Origin: Oxalobacteraceae bacterium
Lineage (GTDB): Bacteria > Pseudomonadota > Gammaproteobacteria > Burkholderiales > Burkholderiaceae_D
NCBI GenBank assembly: GCA_947454475.1
Contig: CANGLD010000001.1
Coordinates: forward strand, 21,915-85,914
Length of the DNA stretch: 64,000 bases
Reading direction: 5' to 3'
Shown here: in pieces, positions 60,230-64,000 of the stretch
Numbering within the stretch: the stretch's first letter is position 1
Layout of the letters: every line of letters begins with the position of its first letter
The notes under the pieces: generated by a model
Told to the model about the DNA's origin: nothing
Seen by the model: the letters and a program-made list of their open reading frames with translations, nothing else
Database searches by the model: none
Program-made: the position numbers and the translations under genes

Positions 60230-61222
60230 TTAATTTGCTTCTAATCGCGACTCACGCGCTAGTAATCGTTGCACCATTTGTTTAGGCGAGTCATGTTGAA
60301 ATAAAACTCTTGCCACCGCATCAACAATCGGCATTTCGATGTTATGCAACTGTGCTAAATGCATGATGGCTTGCACACTATGCACACCTTCCGCCACATG
60401 ACCCAATTCAGTCGTAATTGTCTCTAAGGATTTACCTGTCGCAAGTTGCAATCCCACACGACGATTTCTTGATAAATCGCCAGTGCAAGTAAGTATCAAA
60501 TCACCCATACCCGTTAAACCCATAAAGGTCTCGGCACGGCCACCCATAGCAACACCTAATCTTACGATCTCTGCTAATCCACGTGTAATTAATGCGGCAC
60601 GTGCATTCAACCCTAAACCTAAACCATCTGTCACGCCGGTTGCAATCGCAAGAATATTTTTAACAGCACCACCCACTTCTACGCCGATTACATCATCGGT
60701 GGAATAGACGCGAATAAATCCACCGTGTATTGCAGAGACAACTAGTTCGCGCAATGCGTTATTCGACGAGCCTATGGTTAATGCACAAGGCAATCCAGCT
60801 GCGACTTCTTGCGCAAAGGAAGGGCCAGATAAAGCGCCGCATGCAATTTGATCACCCAACTCTTGTTGCACAATTTGATGCGGCAATAAATTTGTTTGTG
60901 TTTCCACGCCTTTACATAGCCACACTATATTGGGGAGTGCATAACTATGAATTTTTTGTAAAGTGGGTCGCAATCCTGCTACCGACGTTGCAAGTATCAG
61001 CAAGCCTTGTTCTGCGTGGGTGAGTGCTGTATGTAAATCAGAAGTCAGAGATAGAGCATCGGGCAATATCGCTGTAGGTAAACGTTTTGTGTTTTCACGT
61101 TTTATTTGCATTTGGTGCATCACATCTTGATCACGCCCCCACAATACGACTTGGTGTTGACGTGATGTTGCGATTGCTAATGCAGTGCCCCAGGCTCCAG
61201 CGCCTAGTATGCTGATCTTCAT
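60230..61222 (-). CDS. gpsA: NAD(P)-dependent glycerol-3-phosphate dehydrogenase
   Basis: ISILGAGAWGTALAIATSRQHQVVLWGRD; LSGPSFAQEVAAGLPCALTIGS; GVEVGGAVKNILAIATGVTDGLGLGLNARAALITRGLAEI. Confidence 0.97.
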   Translation of the reverse strand: MKISILGAGAWGTALAIATSRQHQVVLWGRDQDVMHQMQIKRENTKRLPTAILPDALSLTSDLHTALTHAEQGLLILATSVAGLRPTLQKIHSYALPNIVWLCKGVETQTNLLPHQIVQQELGDQIACGALSGPSFAQEVAAGLPCALTIGSSNNALRELVVSAIHGGFIRVYSTDDVIGVEVGGAVKNILAIATGVTDGLGLGLNARAALITRGLAEIVRLGVAMGGRAETFMGLTGMGDLILTCTGDLSRNRRVGLQLATGKSLETITTELGHVAEGVHSVQAIMHLAQLHNIEMPIVDAVARVLFQHDSPKQMVQRLLARESRLEAN

Positions 61223-61274
61223 GGTATTGCCGAAAAAAGGCTAAATGAAAAAGTCATGGGCAGGTAGAGAAAAT

Positions 61275-61721
61275 TTATTCCCCCCACACCTCAGATGCTT
61301 TGAGATAACCGGTCTCGCCATCACGATGTTTTACTTTAATCCAGCTAGAAGTAATCGGCTCTGCAAGTTCGAGTAGCACACCTTTTGATGCAGTGAACAC
61401 TGCAGCACCTGACTCGCTCGCTGTAGCACGTACCGTGACTTGTGGCACTTCAACGATTAAATTTCTTTGATTACTGAGTGCGCGTGATTCTACCCAGCTT
61501 AATTCACCCGTTAAGTCACGCACACGAGACCATTCTCCGTTTACCAAAACAATTTCAACTGGCATGCCGGGAGGCGCAACAAATAACTTGCGTCCTCGCT
61601 GACTAGGAGCATCGAACATGACTGCGGGCGTCAAACCTATCGATTTGAATTCTACATTTGCAGCACGCGCTGTTCCCAACAGTGCCAACAAACTGATTAA
61701 GAAAACTCGCAACATGTTCAC
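61275..61721 (-). CDS. exported SH3-like domain protein
   Basis: Signal peptide; two SH3b-like repeats (MPVEIVLVNGEWSRVRDLTGELSWVESRAL ... ELAEPITSSWIKVKHRDGETGYLKASEVWG). Confidence 0.87.
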   Translation of the reverse strand: MNMLRVFLISLLALLGTARAANVEFKSIGLTPAVMFDAPSQRGRKLFVAPPGMPVEIVLVNGEWSRVRDLTGELSWVESRALSNQRNLIVEVPQVTVRATASESGAAVFTASKGVLLELAEPITSSWIKVKHRDGETGYLKASEVWGE

Positions 61722-61732
61722 GATGATTAAAC

Positions 61733-62197
61733 TTAATGCGGCGCAGTGGCGCCATTACCGGCTTGGGTTAAAGCAGCTTTACGCTGTTGATAAAAGACTT
61801 CGAAATTAATTTCAGTCAAATGTATAGGTGGGAAACCTGCGCGTGTCACAACATCAGCAATATTTGCACGCAAATAAGGATACAAAATATTTGGGCATGC
61901 AATCCCAAGCAAGGGTTCTAACTGGCCTTCTGGAATATGACTTGCCTCAAAAATTCCAGCTTGTTTGCATTCAATTAGAAACGCTACTTTGTCTTTAATC
62001 TTAGCGGTAATGGTAATCGTGATGGTCGATTCGAAAATATTCTCACTTAATTTTTCATCGCCTATGTCTATGGCCACTTCTATACCAGGACCTTCCTGTT
62101 CCAGAAAAATCGATGGAGAATTAGGCTGCTCTAGCGATAAATCTTTTAAATAAATACGCTGAATATTAAAAACAGGCTGCTGGTTCTGGTCTGACAT
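61733..62197 (-). CDS. secB: protein-export chaperone SecB
   Basis: [75 protein letters not shown]. Confidence 0.97.
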   Translation of the reverse strand: MSDQNQQPVFNIQRIYLKDLSLEQPNSPSIFLEQEGPGIEVAIDIGDEKLSENIFESTITITITAKIKDKVAFLIECKQAGIFEASHIPEGQLEPLLGIACPNILYPYLRANIADVVTRAGFPPIHLTEINFEVFYQQRKAALTQAGNGATAPH

Positions 62198-62264
62198 AAA
62201 GACTTTCTATTCTATGAGTAAAAAATGCTGATTTCATTCAGCTAGAAAATGCATAAGGAGCGAA

Positions 62265-62528
62265 TTAGGCGCCTTGTAACAAAGGCATGAGTTTACCTTC
62301 ACGATCCAAAGCAGACAAATCATCAAAGCCACCTACATGCGTCTCACCTATGTAAATCTGAGGCACCGTACGACGACCAGTTTTTTCCATCATGAGTGCG
62401 CGCTGCGCAGGATCAAGATCAATGCGAATTTTCTCGATCTCGTCTACACCTTTTGCTTTTAAAAGCCTTTCAGCCTGCGTGCAATAGGGACAGACTCCTG
62501 TGCTGTACATGATCACTTTTGTGCTCAT
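62265..62528 (-). CDS. grxC: glutaredoxin 3
   Basis: VIMYSTGVCPYCTQAERLLKAKGV; TGRRTVPQIYIGETHVGGFDDL. Confidence 0.96.
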   Translation of the reverse strand: MSTKVIMYSTGVCPYCTQAERLLKAKGVDEIEKIRIDLDPAQRALMMEKTGRRTVPQIYIGETHVGGFDDLSALDREGKLMPLLQGA

Positions 62529-62540
62529 TGTTGTTTCCCT

Positions 62541-62936
62541 TTATTTGGCAATCGGTAGTCCTTCGGACTGCCATTGCGTTACACCACCCTCTAGACTATA
62601 CAGATCTTGAAAGCCTGCGTGAGCCAACTGATGTACGCCTCGCAAAGCCTGAGTGCCGCTGCCACAAACCACTAACACTGCCTCGGATTTATTGAGTTCG
62701 CCTAGCCGACTGGTTAAGTCTTTTAAGGGTATATGTTTGGAAGCACGCAGATGGCCGGCTGTATATTCTTCCGCCGAGCGTACATCAAGTATCTGTAGCT
62801 TGCCTTTGTTAATGAGCTGAATTGCCTCTAAAGTCGAGACAGAGTGCTTGCTACGAGACAGAGCAGGCCAGGCTAATGCTCCCCCAGATAACAGTGCAAT
62901 CAGGATAAGCCAAATATTATCAATCAAGAATTTCAC
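62541..62936 (-). CDS. membrane-anchored rhodanese-like protein
   Basis: TM helix then LQILDVRSAEEYTAGHLRASKHIPL; VVCGSGTQALRGVHQL. Confidence 0.92.
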   Translation of the reverse strand: MKFLIDNIWLILIALLSGGALAWPALSRSKHSVSTLEAIQLINKGKLQILDVRSAEEYTAGHLRASKHIPLKDLTSRLGELNKSEAVLVVCGSGTQALRGVHQLAHAGFQDLYSLEGGVTQWQSEGLPIAK

Positions 62937-63038
62937 AAAGTTCCCATCGTTTAAAGCAAGCTTGCATTATAAAATAGAAGAGAGAAATCAATTCAAGCTT
63001 CATTTTCCCTTTTTCTTCCCGCGAAAGCACGACAGAAC

Positions 63039-63785
63039 ATGTACAAAATCGTATTCATGCGCCACGGCGAATCTACTTGGAATTTAGAAAACCGTTTTAC
63101 TGGCTGGACCGACGTTGATTTGACTGAAAAAGGCGTGGCTGAAGCACGCCATGCAGGCAAACTGTTGACCGAATCCGGATTCACTTTTGACCTCACTTAC
63201 ACCTCTGTATTAAAACGCGCCATCCGTACTTTATGGCTCACTCTGGATGCCATGGATTTAATGTGGATCCCAACAGTCCATAGCTGGCGTCTCAATGAGC
63301 GGCATTATGGTGCATTACAAGGCCTGAATAAATCTGAAACAGCTGCGCAATACGGCGATGATCAAGTCATGATTTGGCGTCGTAGCTATGATATTCCACC
63401 TCAGCCTTTGTCACAGGATGATACGCGTTCATCATTCCATGATCCTCGTTATGCATCGCTGAGTCGTGAAGAAATTCCATTAACTGAATGCCTCAAAGAT
63501 ACCGTTGCACGCGTGATGCCTATCTGGAACGATGCAATTGCTCCAGCTATCTTATCTGGCAAGCGCATCTTAATCTCAGCCCATGGGAATAGCTTGCGTG
63601 CTTTAATAAAATATCTGGATGACATGAGCGATCAAGATATCGTTAGCCTAAACATTCCGAATGGTCAGCCTTTGGTGTATGAATTAGATGCCCATCTCAA
63701 ACCTATACGACATTATTATTTAGATGATCCAGCAGCCATCGCTGCCGCGCAACAAGCCGTTGCTAGCCAAGGTAAGGCTAAATAA
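63039..63785 (+). CDS. gpmA: 2,3-bisphosphoglycerate-dependent phosphoglycerate mutase
   Basis: [73 protein letters not shown]. Confidence 0.98.
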   Translation: MYKIVFMRHGESTWNLENRFTGWTDVDLTEKGVAEARHAGKLLTESGFTFDLTYTSVLKRAIRTLWLTLDAMDLMWIPTVHSWRLNERHYGALQGLNKSETAAQYGDDQVMIWRRSYDIPPQPLSQDDTRSSFHDPRYASLSREEIPLTECLKDTVARVMPIWNDAIAPAILSGKRILISAHGNSLRALIKYLDDMSDQDIVSLNIPNGQPLVYELDAHLKPIRHYYLDDPAAIAAAQQAVASQGKAK

Positions 63786-63791
63786 AACCTC

Positions 63792-64000
63792 ATGCGACTA
63801 CACTATAGGCACTCTACTTTTTTGCTTGCGGCTACGTTAGTTTGGCCGCTCTTAGCTCTGCATGCTGAACCCGCAAGCAAATTAAGTGAGCGCGCTCGAC
63901 AAAAGCAAATCGCAGAAGAAACGCGTGCTGATTTACGTAAAAAACTCAGCGAACTAAAAGAAAACATACTCAAAACTGAAAAAGCGCATACCCATGCTGC
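63792..64000 (+). CDS. N-terminus of EnvC-like murein hydrolase activator (truncated by window edge)
   Basis: MRLHYRHSTFLLAATLVWPLLALHAEPASKLSERARQKQIAEETRADLRKKLSELKENILKTEKAH: signal peptide plus coiled coil, directly after gpmA. Confidence 0.65.
   Translation, partial: MRLHYRHSTFLLAATLVWPLLALHAEPASKLSERARQKQIAEETRADLRKKLSELKENILKTEKAHTHA

Noticed and set aside
1-64000. CRISPR arrays, toxin-antitoxin pairs, restriction or other defence genes
   Set aside because: None recognised; no regularly spaced direct repeats and all sizeable ORFs are assigned to other families.

Overview
Roughly 64 kb of a moderately AT-rich betaproteobacterial chromosome, most like Burkholderiales/Oxalobacteraceae by gene content and order (inference, no search run). 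It is almost entirely chromosomal backbone; I saw no IS element, prophage, CRISPR array, tRNA or rRNA. Left to right: 5' part of ctaD plus coxB with a fused cytochrome c domain; BioC-like methyltransferase, comF, trmL, a copper chaperone; a ferritin-like protein, an FeS-type photolyase, a glutathione peroxidase and an eight-gene CFA-synthase-type lipid operon, together resembling a photooxidative (singlet-oxygen) stress module; a PhaM-like phasin; two DUF3108 paralogues and queC; a large fused indolepyruvate ferredoxin oxidoreductase; a secreted four-EF-hand protein with a structured leader; cca, slt; metF, ahcY, metK with a clear SAH riboswitch before ahcY; two lipid A acyltransferases, dapF, a SEL1 protein, a porin, DUF484, xerC; a CobW GTPase, a Cys-poor DksA and a ZnuD-like TonB receptor; a two-STAS-domain protein with internal duplication, hslVU; a complete 12-gene type II secretion operon (G-H-I-J-K-L-M-N-D-E-F-C); gpsA, secB, grxC, rhodanese, gpmA and the start of an envC-like gene. 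Best candidates for something undescribed: the photolyase/GPx/CFA block with no visible ECF sigma/anti-sigma pair, the duplicated STAS protein, a switch-like leader upstream of the EF-hand gene, a probable + strand small RNA at about 60093-60220, and a multi-stem element at 8687-8776.
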